From Cyanobacteria bacterium REEB67 (GTDB lineage: Bacteria > Cyanobacteriota > Vampirovibrionia > Obscuribacterales > Obscuribacteraceae): DNA of 56,417 nucleotides. The stretch covers positions 1 through 56,417 of the forward strand of contig JAGXAB010000038.1 of assembly GCA_018971775.1 (NCBI GenBank), in the 5' to 3' direction. The notes beneath the pieces were generated by a model. The model did no database searches. It was not told where the DNA came from and worked only from the letters and a program-made list of their open reading frames with translations. Positions 44,622-54,027 of the stretch are shown one piece after another. Positions within the stretch are counted from its first letter, which is position 1; each line of letters begins with the position of its first letter. The position numbers and the translations under genes are program-made.

Positions 44622-44876
44622 TTAACCAGCGCGACCACGACGGCCGGCGGGCGGAGTCGGCACGGAGTGCCGGTTTTGCTGTGCTTCAGCCAGCGATCTC
44701 ATGCCGATTTCGTGCTTTTTGAGCCAGCGCGAGATGGTATTTGGGTCACACCATTTATTTTCGCTTTCGCGATAAATCTTGGCAATCTGGACCGTGCTCA
44801 GCTTTTCCTTGACATACTTCTGGACGAGCCAGTCCCGGTCTTGATACAAAGTCTTGGTTCTGAGAGTTTTGCCCAC
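44622..44876 (-). CDS. Small helix-turn-helix DNA-binding-like protein
   Basis: 84 residues. The segment STVQIAKIYRESENKWCDPNTISRWLKKHEIGMRS has the pattern of a homeodomain-like HTH (IA-k-y ... tIsrWLk-h-I..R) often seen in resolvase-like and HNH-associated proteins. A basic Pro/Arg tail follows. GTG start with GAGG 5 bases upstream. It is divergent from selA. Its target is unknown. Confidence 0.6.
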   Translation of the reverse strand: MGKTLRTKTLYQDRDWLVQKYVKEKLSTVQIAKIYRESENKWCDPNTISRWLKKHEIGMRSLAEAQQNRHSVPTPPAGRRGRAG

Positions 44877-45002
44877 GATGTCCTCTTTGAAAAGCTCTCG
44901 CTTTGTCGGCTCGACCTATACTACATACTCTAATTGTGGTTGCTCGGACGATTTCTGGCAAGAGAGCAGGGGTATGATTTAAGGAGATTTTCCCCACCAT
45001 GA

Positions 45003-46463
45003 GTGGGAGAAATCACCCGACCGGGGGGCAGGGAAATCGCTCAAAATGACAATCAAGGCGGCAAGAAAGAGCTGCAGAAGCTGCCCCAGGTGGACAAAAT
45101 CCTGCGCGAACCCGAGCTCGAATCGCTTGCCCTTTGCGTGCGCCGCGACATCATTGCCCGGGCGGTAAGGATTGAACTGCAAAAACTGCGCGCCGACCGC
45201 CAATCGAAAGTCGAAATAACGCCGGCAACGGTTGCCGCCGCAAGCAAAACGCAAATCATGGCCCTCCTCGATGGTGGCCTGAGAAGAGTCCTGAACGGCA
45301 CCGGTGTGATTTTGAGCACCAATCTGGGTCGGGCCCCTCTGCCCGCCTTTGCGGTGGAAAAACTGAGCAAAGCGATTGCGTCCTACTCCAATCTGGAATT
45401 TGACCTCGAAGATGGAGAGCGCGGCGAACGAACCGAACAGCTCTCGGCCATGCTCGGTCTGCTCACCGGCAGCCAATCGGCGATCGTCGTCAACAATTGC
45501 GCCGCCGCCGTCATGCTTGCCGTGCAGGCGCTCGCCGCCGGCAAAGAAGTGATTGTTTCGCGCGGCGAGCTAATCGAGATCGGCGGCAGCTTCCGCCTCC
45601 CCGATGTCATCGCCGCAGCCGGAGGCATCTTGAAGGAAGTGGGCACGACCAATCGCACCCGTTTATCGGACTATGCAAAGGCGATTTCAGCCAAGACGGG
45701 CATGATCCTCAAATGCCACCGCTCCAATTTTCAAATTGTCGGATTTACAGAAGAATGCGATGTGGCGGAGCTTTCCACCCTGGCTCGTGAAAAAAATATC
45801 GCTCTGGCTTATGATCTCGGCGGCGGCTGTTTCGTCGATCTGAGCCAGTATGACCTGCTTCCCGAACCGACCGTCGAGGCAACTCTGGCCGCCGGCGCTT
45901 CCCTAGTGATGTACTCGGGCGACAAACTACTGGGCGGCCCGCAAGCCGGCATCATCTCAGGCAGCAGCGAATACGTAGCCAGACTGCGCAAGTGTCCTAT
46001 TTACCGGACGCTGCGCGCCGACAAAGTGGTCCTGGCTTTGCTCGAAGCGGTCGTCAGTCAATATTTGATTGTCGATGGCGCGGCCAGACTGCCAGTGTTT
46101 CAACTGGCGGCGATCAAACAGACAGAAATCGCCGATCGGGTGCATTCATTTATAGATAGGGAAAAGGCAAATTTGCCTGCCCTGCAATTGACGGCCAAGG
46201 AAACAGTGAGCACCATGGGCGGCGGTAGTCTGCCCGGCGAGAAACTGCCCAGTTACGCCCTGGTATTGACGGTCGAGGGCGGCCGCCTGAGCGAGGCGAA
46301 ACTGGCTAAACGACTGCGACATTGCGACCCGCCGGTAATTTCGACGACAACTGCCGGAGCTGTCGTGCTCGACTTCCGCACTATAAAGGAAGACGAGGAA
46401 GGAGAGTTAGCGGCGGCACTGCGTTCAATTCAAGAGGATATAATGCGCCTGCCGACGCGATAA
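45003..46463 (+). CDS. selA: L-seryl-tRNA(Sec) selenium transferase
   Basis: PLP enzyme that converts Ser-tRNA(Sec) to Sec-tRNA(Sec) with selenophosphate. Signatures: LPQVDKIL at the N-terminus, RRVLNGTGVILSTNLGRAPL, SRGELIEIGGSFRLPDV, the PLP lysine K308 in YSGDKLLGGPQAG, and YRTLRADKVVLALLE. 486 residues, typical. The only usable start is GTG 45003. A GGAG at 44983-44986 is 16 bases away and better placed for an out-of-frame ATG at 44999. No selB, selD or tRNA-Sec lies in the window. Its presence implies selenoproteins elsewhere, if it is a true SelA and not an SelA-like relative. Confidence 0.9.
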   Translation: MGEITRPGGREIAQNDNQGGKKELQKLPQVDKILREPELESLALCVRRDIIARAVRIELQKLRADRQSKVEITPATVAAASKTQIMALLDGGLRRVLNGTGVILSTNLGRAPLPAFAVEKLSKAIASYSNLEFDLEDGERGERTEQLSAMLGLLTGSQSAIVVNNCAAAVMLAVQALAAGKEVIVSRGELIEIGGSFRLPDVIAAAGGILKEVGTTNRTRLSDYAKAISAKTGMILKCHRSNFQIVGFTEECDVAELSTLAREKNIALAYDLGGGCFVDLSQYDLLPEPTVEATLAAGASLVMYSGDKLLGGPQAGIISGSSEYVARLRKCPIYRTLRADKVVLALLEAVVSQYLIVDGAARLPVFQLAAIKQTEIADRVHSFIDREKANLPALQLTAKETVSTMGGGSLPGEKLPSYALVLTVEGGRLSEAKLAKRLRHCDPPVISTTTAGAVVLDFRTIKEDEEGELAAALRSIQEDIMRLPTR

Positions 46464-46503
46464 GGCCCGGGGCAGCGCGGCTTGTTTAACTTGAAAGGTG
46501 CTC

Positions 46504-46740
46504 ATGTCTGAATACAGCGATCTGGAAGCCCAAATCACCCAGCTCGGTAAAAGGATGGAAGAACAGACCAGGCTGACGCGCAGCTTAATTGCACTGTGCA
46601 CAACTTTGATCGTTGGCATCATGTTTTATATTTTTACGCTCACAGTCGAGCATCTGCCGACGATTATTCAGTTCAAACTGATGTCCAATCTCGACTCCAT
46701 CGTCAAAGAATGGAAACAGGCAGAACGCACTAATAAGTAA
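46504..46740 (+). CDS. Small single-pass membrane protein with coiled-coil start
   Basis: 78 residues. The first ~28 form a heptad-like helix (LEAQITQLGKRMEEQTRLTR), followed by a membrane segment (about 29-50, LIALCTTLIVGIMFYIFTLTV) and a short amphipathic tail. The ATG at 46504 has AAGGTG just upstream. Function unknown. Its stop is 8 bases from the convergent stop of the 800-residue coiled-coil gene. Confidence 0.6.
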   Translation: MSEYSDLEAQITQLGKRMEEQTRLTRSLIALCTTLIVGIMFYIFTLTVEHLPTIIQFKLMSNLDSIVKEWKQAERTNK

Positions 46741-46748
46741 CGGCGCAA

Positions 46749-49151
46749 TTATTTCTTGAGCAGAGCCTGACGACGCTTCACTTCACCTTCGACCTCATCG
46801 GGCGAGATATTATTGACCTGCATCGGACCAGCGCAGATTTCGCGCCAGGGCGCTCCGGCCAGCGCTTGCCTGACAATTACTTCAAAAACCTGAGCGCGCA
46901 CGCCGCTGCCATAACTGCCGCTCTGCATCATCGGCGTAGTCGGCGCCGATACCTGCGGCCTTGGTATGGCCTGATTGGAAATGGCACTGCTGGCGAGATT
47001 GGAAGCAAGGCCGACCGGTTCGCCGACAGGTTGCAATTCGGCCTGGGTGATCGAGCCCTGCGGACTGGCCATTGGCTGTGCCATCTGAACCTGCGGCTGA
47101 GGCTCGGGCTGCGGCTGAGGAGGCGCAGGCAGGGGGAGAGGGGGAGCGGCATTGATCGAAATACCGGGAGCGACGCCACCGGAACCAAGCTGCTGGGCGC
47201 CGGTCTGATTGAAATTGGGTTGTGCCGCCTGCTCATTGAAGAGTGACTGCTGCTGCTGCTGCGGAGCCTGGGGGGCAGGTGTGCTGTTTGCTTCGAAAAA
47301 GTTTGTCTGCGCCTTGGTTAGAGCCGGTTTGACTTTGGCCGCTTCTTCGACGGCCTGCTGGGTCGTCGTCAACTGCCTTTGCAGATCAGCGACCATATTA
47401 TGAGTCTGATCGCGCATCTCATCTAACTGAGATCGCAAAATTTGCAGTTCGGAATCTTTCTGCTGCAGCTCGGTGTCCTTTTGCTCGATCAAATCATTGC
47501 GCTGACGGACGAGATCAGAAACTTCTTCGTAGCGATTATTGAATTCTTCAAAGCGAGCATTGAGAGTCAACTGCGTCTGCTGCACTTCCGAATCTTTGGC
47601 GGCAAGCATTTCTGCATATTCACCCTCACGCTGATCCATTCGCAGACGCAAATCTTCATTGAATTTGCGCAGCTCTTCGATTTGAGCGAGCACGGCTTCA
47701 TCCTGGACGACCTTGACCACTTCGCGCACGCCATCCTCGCCGCCGTAGCTGACCGGGTGGTTGTAGACGGGACGGGGCGGATCCGGCGCCTGGACTGCAT
47801 CATAGGCGGCCCGGAAAAGGTCGCCGGAGAGAGTTTGAGTGCCAAGCAGATCGACGAGTTTACGCAAGAGATCGGCTGGATGCTCAGAGGGGAAAACAGC
47901 CATGTATGCGCATTTGAAAGTCCAGGGATCAATCTGCTGATTGGAGAGTTGATTGGCGAGGCTCATGACGAGCTCGTCTGGAGTAAGTTTAGCCGAGTCG
48001 CTCTTCGTAGAATTGCCTTCCTGCAAGGTTGTCACCAGACCGTCGATGGCCGGCACCAGCTCACCTACCGCTTTCATCGGCTCAAGGGCAGCTGACATAG
48101 ATTCGCTCAGGCTGCTCAAGGAAAGACCGATTTCGCCAAAAGCTTGATTCTGGACAACCTCGGCCAGATTGCGTACTACTTCCAGTTGCTCGGCGGCGGA
48201 CTTGGCTAATTGAGCCACGTTTACCGAACAAATCCCGACTTGCGTATCGAGATTGTTGAGCAATTCCAAAATCTGATCGGTATTGCTGGAGGCACCCACG
48301 GCTAAACCTACTGAGGCGGCGTCGGCGGTGGCACCGATACCAGAAGTCACACCCATAGTTGCCACGCTCTCTCCGCTTTGCGCATTTTGACTTTGTTGAC
48401 CCTTCGCTTCTTGAGCTGTATTGCCTGCATTGCGGCCCGGCTTGACGCCATGGCTCTCGATCGCGGGGCTGCTTGGTTCGGAAGCGACAGCACCGAGCGA
48501 ACCCGATACTGGCTCTGGACTAAATTTGTCTGTGCTATCGCCGGCATCGGCTGCAAAAGGGACCGCAACCTCCGCCGTACTTTCCTTTTTTGTAGCAGCG
48601 GCAGAACCGTTGCCTGATTTGCTCACGGCATCCGAAAAATTGTCGAGGGGCGATCCGGAAGCCGCACCGCTGGCTAGAGGGGCGGCATGACCGCCGTTGT
48701 AACCGGCAATCGGATTGTTGCCGAAGGGAAGAGACTCGGCTGCGGCATCGCCGCCGTTTTTGCCTTTAGCACTGCGCACTTCTTTTGCTACAGTCTCAAT
48801 CGGTAAGACTGGAGCGGGCGCTTGATTGTAGGATGCAGTCGCCGAGCCGTTCGAGCTCATCGGTGATCCGCTCAGTGCAGCTCCAAGAGCGCTGCTCAAA
48901 GGAGAAGTCGAAGTGACAGGTGAAGGTGGGGAAGAAACAGGCGCGGAAACGCTATCTGCATCGACCGAGCTGCTAGTACCGACAGTCGGAGCATCGGTGC
49001 CGTACGGGTCCGGAGGCACAATTTGCTTAGACAAAGTGCCTCTTAATCTCGCTCTTCTCGCCGCCAAAGAAGTCGAATCCTGGTCGCCAGATTTTCCTGA
49101 AGGCGCGTCCTGGAATGAACTCGTGGCGCTTCCTTTGTCTTCGCGAGCCAT
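46749..49151 (-). CDS. Large low-complexity protein with central coiled coil, unknown
   Basis: 800 residues. Residues 1-270 are Ser/Gly/Ala/Pro-rich and probably disordered, apart from a short segment AARRARLRGTLSKQIVPPDPYG. About 285-370 is helical (LEQILELLNNLD-like packing, NVAQLAKSAAEQLEVVRNLAEVVQ). About 385-460 looks like a small helical domain (LTPDELVMSLANQLSNQQIDPWTFKCAY). A coiled coil runs 487-607. A Pro/Gln linker (610-735) leads to a conserved-looking end, AQVFEVIVRQALAGAPWREICAG. No membrane segment. Divergent from the coupling-protein-like ATPase. I do not recognise a family. Confidence 0.7.
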   Translation of the reverse strand: MAREDKGSATSSFQDAPSGKSGDQDSTSLAARRARLRGTLSKQIVPPDPYGTDAPTVGTSSSVDADSVSAPVSSPPSPVTSTSPLSSALGAALSGSPMSSNGSATASYNQAPAPVLPIETVAKEVRSAKGKNGGDAAAESLPFGNNPIAGYNGGHAAPLASGAASGSPLDNFSDAVSKSGNGSAAATKKESTAEVAVPFAADAGDSTDKFSPEPVSGSLGAVASEPSSPAIESHGVKPGRNAGNTAQEAKGQQSQNAQSGESVATMGVTSGIGATADAASVGLAVGASSNTDQILELLNNLDTQVGICSVNVAQLAKSAAEQLEVVRNLAEVVQNQAFGEIGLSLSSLSESMSAALEPMKAVGELVPAIDGLVTTLQEGNSTKSDSAKLTPDELVMSLANQLSNQQIDPWTFKCAYMAVFPSEHPADLLRKLVDLLGTQTLSGDLFRAAYDAVQAPDPPRPVYNHPVSYGGEDGVREVVKVVQDEAVLAQIEELRKFNEDLRLRMDQREGEYAEMLAAKDSEVQQTQLTLNARFEEFNNRYEEVSDLVRQRNDLIEQKDTELQQKDSELQILRSQLDEMRDQTHNMVADLQRQLTTTQQAVEEAAKVKPALTKAQTNFFEANSTPAPQAPQQQQQSLFNEQAAQPNFNQTGAQQLGSGGVAPGISINAAPPLPLPAPPQPQPEPQPQVQMAQPMASPQGSITQAELQPVGEPVGLASNLASSAISNQAIPRPQVSAPTTPMMQSGSYGSGVRAQVFEVIVRQALAGAPWREICAGPMQVNNISPDEVEGEVKRRQALLKK

Positions 49152-49302
49152 TAACTATCCCTTCCTAAAGTCACCTGAGGCACCTGATTTTCTATGTACC
49201 CGCTAAGAAGGCGAAAAATACATCGCCGCCCCGCTTAAGATTAGTTTTTCGACCGGAGGCGTGTTCGGCCGCTGGACGGCACCCCAAAATAGGGGAGTCC
49301 TC

Positions 49303-49377
49303 ATGCTAAGTATATACCTCAAAGCCTGCAAAGAAGAGGCCTCAACAGTACTTGACAAGAGGCAAATAGAACTGTAA
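49303..49377 (+). CDS. Possible 24-residue small ORF
   Basis: ATG with GGGAG five bases upstream; product MLSIYLKACKEEASTVLDKR plus four residues. It overlaps the promoter at 49352-49380, so both may not be real. Confidence 0.2.
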   Translation: MLSIYLKACKEEASTVLDKRQIEL

Positions 49378-49380
49378 CAT
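49352..49380 (+). promoter_or_regulatory. Sigma-70 promoter upstream of the ATPase genes
   Basis: TTGACA (49352-49357), a 17-base spacer, TAACAT (49375-49380): perfect -35, optimal spacing and a -10 matching four of six. It would give a leader of about 310 bases for the gene at 49697. Confidence 0.65.
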
Positions 49381-49696
49381 TCAGCTTGACAATTACCCAG
49401 TCACCGTCACAGCCCTTTACTCAGCACCAAAAGCTCCCGTCAGATGTCCTAAACTCATTGTCCCCCCGCGGTTTCGGGTGCCGCAAAGATTTACTATTAC
49501 TGAGCTGAACGCATTTGGAACACCCAAGCAAACGGGCGCAGGCTCGGCTTTCCAAGCGGTTCATAGATGCTAACAAGCGAGAAAAGGCACAATTATCGGT
49601 CCTAGACAGTGAAATCGCCTGCAGAAATATTTGAACATGTGGCTTTCTCTGTCGATTGAGGTAAATAATAGATAGAGTCGGACCCGGGAGAGGGAA

Positions 49697-52600
49697 GTGG
49701 AGATAACGGTCTGCCCCAGTTGTGGAGCAGTTTTAAAATCTAAGGACAAAAGCTGCGGCTCCTGTGGAGACGTTTCTTCTCGTTTCGCCGCAACCGTCAT
49801 GGCTACTCCAGTGACAAGCTCGGCACCTATGGTGGTGTCAGTAGCGCCGGACCGTCTGATCCTCGAGCGCATAGTTTCGGCTCGACAACTGGCCGTGCAT
49901 GCTCCGAGCGATTATGGACGGGAAGAAGACTACTCGGCCGCCGGCCTTTTCGATCCTTTTGCAAGCAACGATACTTTTCAGGAATTTGATCCGGTCTTTG
50001 TCGATACAAGCAATATAGGTAATGGTCAGAGCGGCAACACTTATGCCGGCGGCAATGGCGAAGATAGCCAGGGCAATGGTAATGGCCACAATGGCAGTGG
50101 CAATGGCAGTGGCAATGGCCAAAACGGTAACGGGGGTGGCTCCGTCGCGGACCCGGACCCTTCGCAAAGCGCTGCCGGATTGAACATAGCCGCTTTCAAC
50201 GTAACAGCAGCTCCAGTCGCCGATCAACATACAACGCCCTTCGCCTCTGATGCCCAGGCCTATCAAAATTCCGAAGCCGCTTATGCACCGTCGGAAAGTG
50301 GCGCCTCGGCCGTCGAAGGACAGTATCAGCCTGCAGCAGCTCAAGAACAGTCAGCTCAAGAACAGCCAGCTCAAGAACAGCCAGCTCAGTATCAATCAGA
50401 ACAGAGATACCAGGGCGAACAATATCAACAAGAGGTAGTCGCTCAAGCGCCTCAGTATGAACCGGCCGAACAACAGACCAACAGTCAGGCCGCATATGTG
50501 CAGGAGAGCGCTCTCCAAGATTTCCAGGCACCAGCGCTGGCAGCAGCAGAAGTAGAGCAAGCGCAAGCGCAAGCTCCAGCCCAGTCTTATGCAGAGCCCG
50601 CTCCAGCCCAGGCACCGTCGCCGGTGTCGGCGCTGAGTGCTCCAACTTCACCGATTGCCTCGATGAGCGAGCCTCAACCAGCCCAGGCCGAGCAGACCGT
50701 GGCCGAGAGAGAAGCGCCACCCGGACAGGTCGAAAGAGTCGATGGACCGCCGCCGCCCATGGCCAACAGCAGTTTTGAAAGCCATAGCGTCGTCCAGGCC
50801 AATACTGTAGTCGTAGCGGAGATGGCTCGGGCTGCCGTCCCCACGGAGTCCGCTCCAGCAAATCCTCAACAATTCGATCCCGGCGAATCGACTCCGCCGC
50901 AGAGACCAAAAGTGGCGGCACCTGACTTTTTTGCCAGCGCTCCATCGACCAAGCCGAAGCAAGCGAGCAGCGACAATGGCGGCGATGAGATGCCTAGGCC
51001 AAGACCGGCAGCGCAAAGCGGTCCGGCTTTTGATTTCTTTGCCGCTTCATCGCCCAGCTCGGCCAAGGCGGCGAGCAGCCGTGAGGATAATGATGCACAC
51101 GCTGGCGAAGGCAAAACGCCTCGCAGCGAAAAGAATGACGCTCTTTCCAGCTTCGAAAATCTTCTCGCCAAACAGAGTAAAACCGGCCAGAATAGTGATC
51201 TGTCGGAGAAAGGCCGAGCCAAATCGAGAGAAAAGGAACGCGATCTCGATCACGATGACTACGCAGATGAAAGACCAAAAGTAGCGATCAAATCAGCAAG
51301 CTCCAGTCGCCTTGCTCTCGAGCAAAAGGAAGAGCGCGCAAAAGCGGCGCGCTCCAGACGCGGTGAAGAGGAAGAAGACGAATACGCCGGCTACGGCGAT
51401 GACGAACCAAAAAAAACAAAACGGCCGCCGCTTACCAAAGTGCGCTCCAGACGCGATGAAAGAGATGATGACGATGATGATGACGATCTAGACGACGACG
51501 ATCACGACTTTGATGAAGATGAAAAACCGAAACGTCGCAACTTTTCCGGCGGCGCCTCGGCGTCGCGCTCAGGCAGTCGCAAAACCGGCAAGCCTCCGCA
51601 GCTGAAATCGGCCGGCAAAATCAATCGTCGGCGCATCGAAGAAGATGACGAACATGAAGAAGACGGGGTCGAAGGCACTTATGCCAGGCTTCGTGAACAG
51701 TTCCAATCCGGCGGTTTGAATATAGCGGGCTTCCCTATTAATGTCGGCCATCTTTGCCTTGGTGCATTCATTATAGGCCTGCTATTTTTTGCCATCACCC
51801 ATGTAATGGGTAATCTTGCCAACCTGGGTGGTGGCGGCGGCGGTGCCGGCACAGCGACAGCGTCGGCCGGTCAGACCACACAAGGCGCGCCTATGCTCGG
51901 ACAGGCACCTACGGTTTCAGGCATCTGGGCGATGGATGTCAAAGACAAGGACAAAATCTTCAGCGGCATCATCACACTCAATCAGAGCGGCAATCAGATT
52001 ACCGGTAAAGGTGGCGACAAAATCGGCACATTCACCTTGCAAGGTTGGATGCAAGACGCCACTACAATTGTCTTGAAAAAACGCTTCGTAGATACCAACG
52101 GCAGGGAAAGCGGTCCGATTATCACGTTTACCGGACACGTCGCCATCGATCAAGTACCGATGCGTGCTCAAGGTACATGGGAATTTACAAAAAAAACCGG
52201 TTCGCAGTTTGGTTACCTGAACAAAGCAACCGCCACAACATTTTCCGGCCCCTGGCGCGCCGTGCTGCGCAAGTCCATGCCGGCAGACGGACCGCCAATA
52301 TTTGCCGGAGCTATGCCGGCACCGAGCCTGGGCTCGCCGACTACGGCCCAGGACACCGCCAATAAGTTCAACATCATAAAATTTGCCATCGGTAATGGAA
52401 TATGGATCGCTCTCGGCGCCGGTATCTTGCTGATCTGTAGTAGCTTCTTCCTCTTCGGACCGGATGGCATGATCAACGTCTGGAACAAGCAACAATACAT
52501 CCCCAGTCAATTCAAACACCAGCACGGTAAAATCCGCGGTCAACTGGCCAGGAGCCTGCGGAAAGGAAGCCTGCCCCTCGGTCAACGTGTCGAATGGAAG

Positions 52601-53980
52601 TGGTACTTCCCTGCACCATGGATAGTGAAAGATCTGGCGCTGCCTCCGGACATGCGTCGCATCAATCCTCACGTTCTTATCCTCGGTCAGGGCGGCAAAG
52701 GTAAGACCAGACTGATTGCCAATATGGTCGCACACGACATCGAATCAAACGACCGCGCCGTCGTAGCAATCGACTCAGACGGTACGCTCGTAGACCTGAT
52801 CACGCGTTTCATCGCCGCTCACCCTCGTGGCGCCGAGCTGACCAAACGCGTTATTTTGATCGACCCTACATACAAAGGGGACACGATAGCCTTCAACCCG
52901 CTGGAGATGCCTGAAAGGGGCGACATTCAAAGCGCCGCTACATCCATTGTCTATGGCTTTAAAGCAATCTACAGTGAACCGCCCGGTTCGCAGAGCCAGT
53001 GGAACGCGCAAACGGCGGATATTTTGCGCAACTCTGTTTTGCTGCTCATGGCAAACGACAAGACATTGCTTGACCTACCGGCTTTGCTTCAGGACAACGA
53101 TTTCCGCGACATCATGCTGGAGACGGTTGAACGCCGCAAGAACGAAAGAGTGGAATTTGCCACTTTGCTCGATCAGTGGGGCAGATACAAGAAACTGGCC
53201 AGGACCGATCAGTGGATCACCTGGGTAGAGCCTATCTTGAACAGACTCAACCCGATGTTGAGCAATCCCCGCATCCGCGCCATTCTCACCGAGCCAAACG
53301 GCCATCTTAAAATCAATGATGTGATCGTCGGCAAGAAAATCTTGCTGGTCAAAATACCGCAGGGCGAGTTTGGTCAGGATGCCAACCTTCTGGGCTCCCT
53401 GATCGTATCCGGAGTCAAGCAAGCGGCTCTGACACTGAGTTCGGTGGCGCCCAAAACTCAGCAGGAAGTAGCCCTATATCTGGACAACTTTGACAACTTT
53501 ATCGAAAAAGAGACGGTCGACAACATCACATCCGAAACGAAGAAATTCAAAATCGGCCTGATTGGCGTGACAAAGTCCCTCCAGCATTTGCCGGAAGACT
53601 TCAAAAACCAGCTGATTATCAATGTCGGCACGCTCATCACCTTCGCTCTTTCAAAAAAAGACGGGGACATGCTCGGACCACAGATGTTCCCGATCGACGG
53701 CCGCAAGGTCAAACACCAGACGATGGCCAATCTTTTCAACAGGGTGAATACATCCCCTCAATTCGAATTGGTGTCGGACGAAGAAAAACTGAACATCGAC
53801 AAGATCGTACGTCAGGAAGAAAGAACTTTCTTCTGCTATCGCATGGGCGCCGAAGCAGGTCTCTTCAACCTGAAGGCGCATGCTTTCGAAGAGATTCCAA
53901 ACGGTCGAGTGAAGAAGAAGCTGCTCCAGAAAATGCACTTGTCTTCAATCAAAAAGTCCAATAGCAGCGACGAATCCTGA
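49697..53980 (+). CDS. Coupling-protein-like (TraD/VirD4-type) membrane ATPase with zinc ribbon and long disordered region
   Basis: 1427 residues. A zinc ribbon at the N-terminus (CPSCG...CGSCGD), then ~600 residues of Gln/Ala/Pro/Ser and Asp/Lys low complexity, with an acidic stretch near 590-620. A membrane segment at about 681-704 is followed by a beta-rich domain (about 735-865, SGIWAMDV...GTWEFTKKTG) that should be periplasmic, and a second membrane segment at about 898-921. The cytoplasmic ATPase has Walker A GQGGKGKT (about 997-1004) and Walker B VALYLDNFDNF (about 1259-1265). Two membrane passes enclosing a periplasmic domain before a RecA-type motor is the VirD4/TraD plan. GTG start with GGGAGAGGGA before it. 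Confidence 0.75.
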   Translation: MEITVCPSCGAVLKSKDKSCGSCGDVSSRFAATVMATPVTSSAPMVVSVAPDRLILERIVSARQLAVHAPSDYGREEDYSAAGLFDPFASNDTFQEFDPVFVDTSNIGNGQSGNTYAGGNGEDSQGNGNGHNGSGNGSGNGQNGNGGGSVADPDPSQSAAGLNIAAFNVTAAPVADQHTTPFASDAQAYQNSEAAYAPSESGASAVEGQYQPAAAQEQSAQEQPAQEQPAQYQSEQRYQGEQYQQEVVAQAPQYEPAEQQTNSQAAYVQESALQDFQAPALAAAEVEQAQAQAPAQSYAEPAPAQAPSPVSALSAPTSPIASMSEPQPAQAEQTVAEREAPPGQVERVDGPPPPMANSSFESHSVVQANTVVVAEMARAAVPTESAPANPQQFDPGESTPPQRPKVAAPDFFASAPSTKPKQASSDNGGDEMPRPRPAAQSGPAFDFFAASSPSSAKAASSREDNDAHAGEGKTPRSEKNDALSSFENLLAKQSKTGQNSDLSEKGRAKSREKERDLDHDDYADERPKVAIKSASSSRLALEQKEERAKAARSRRGEEEEDEYAGYGDDEPKKTKRPPLTKVRSRRDERDDDDDDDDLDDDDHDFDEDEKPKRRNFSGGASASRSGSRKTGKPPQLKSAGKINRRRIEEDDEHEEDGVEGTYARLREQFQSGGLNIAGFPINVGHLCLGAFIIGLLFFAITHVMGNLANLGGGGGGAGTATASAGQTTQGAPMLGQAPTVSGIWAMDVKDKDKIFSGIITLNQSGNQITGKGGDKIGTFTLQGWMQDATTIVLKKRFVDTNGRESGPIITFTGHVAIDQVPMRAQGTWEFTKKTGSQFGYLNKATATTFSGPWRAVLRKSMPADGPPIFAGAMPAPSLGSPTTAQDTANKFNIIKFAIGNGIWIALGAGILLICSSFFLFGPDGMINVWNKQQYIPSQFKHQHGKIRGQLARSLRKGSLPLGQRVEWKWYFPAPWIVKDLALPPDMRRINPHVLILGQGGKGKTRLIANMVAHDIESNDRAVVAIDSDGTLVDLITRFIAAHPRGAELTKRVILIDPTYKGDTIAFNPLEMPERGDIQSAATSIVYGFKAIYSEPPGSQSQWNAQTADILRNSVLLLMANDKTLLDLPALLQDNDFRDIMLETVERRKNERVEFATLLDQWGRYKKLARTDQWITWVEPILNRLNPMLSNPRIRAILTEPNGHLKINDVIVGKKILLVKIPQGEFGQDANLLGSLIVSGVKQAALTLSSVAPKTQQEVALYLDNFDNFIEKETVDNITSETKKFKIGLIGVTKSLQHLPEDFKNQLIINVGTLITFALSKKDGDMLGPQMFPIDGRKVKHQTMANLFNRVNTSPQFELVSDEEKLNIDKIVRQEERTFFCYRMGAEAGLFNLKAHAFEEIPNGRVKKKLLQKMHLSSIKKSNSSDES
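50341..50388 (+). repeat. 15-base repeat encoding AQEQP units
   Basis: Three near-identical units of about 15 bases (CTCAAGAACAGCCAG type) encode AQEQS/AQEQP/AQEQP in the disordered part of the ATPase. Confidence 0.7.
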
Positions 53981-54027
53981 TAATATACGGGAACCATGCA
54001 ACTCAGAAGCAGTGCCATTGACCAACT

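Larger units (their letters stand above)
49152..49696. other. 545-base intergenic region with promoter and possible small ORF
   Basis: It lies between the divergent 800-residue gene and the ATPase gene. It contains one strong plus-strand promoter (49352-49380) and a 24-codon ORF with a good Shine-Dalgarno (49303-49377). Nothing else is convincing. Confidence 0.6.

Noticed and set aside
49386..49391. Second TTGACA after the promoter at 49352
   Set aside because: No -10 hexamer at 16-18 bases downstream.
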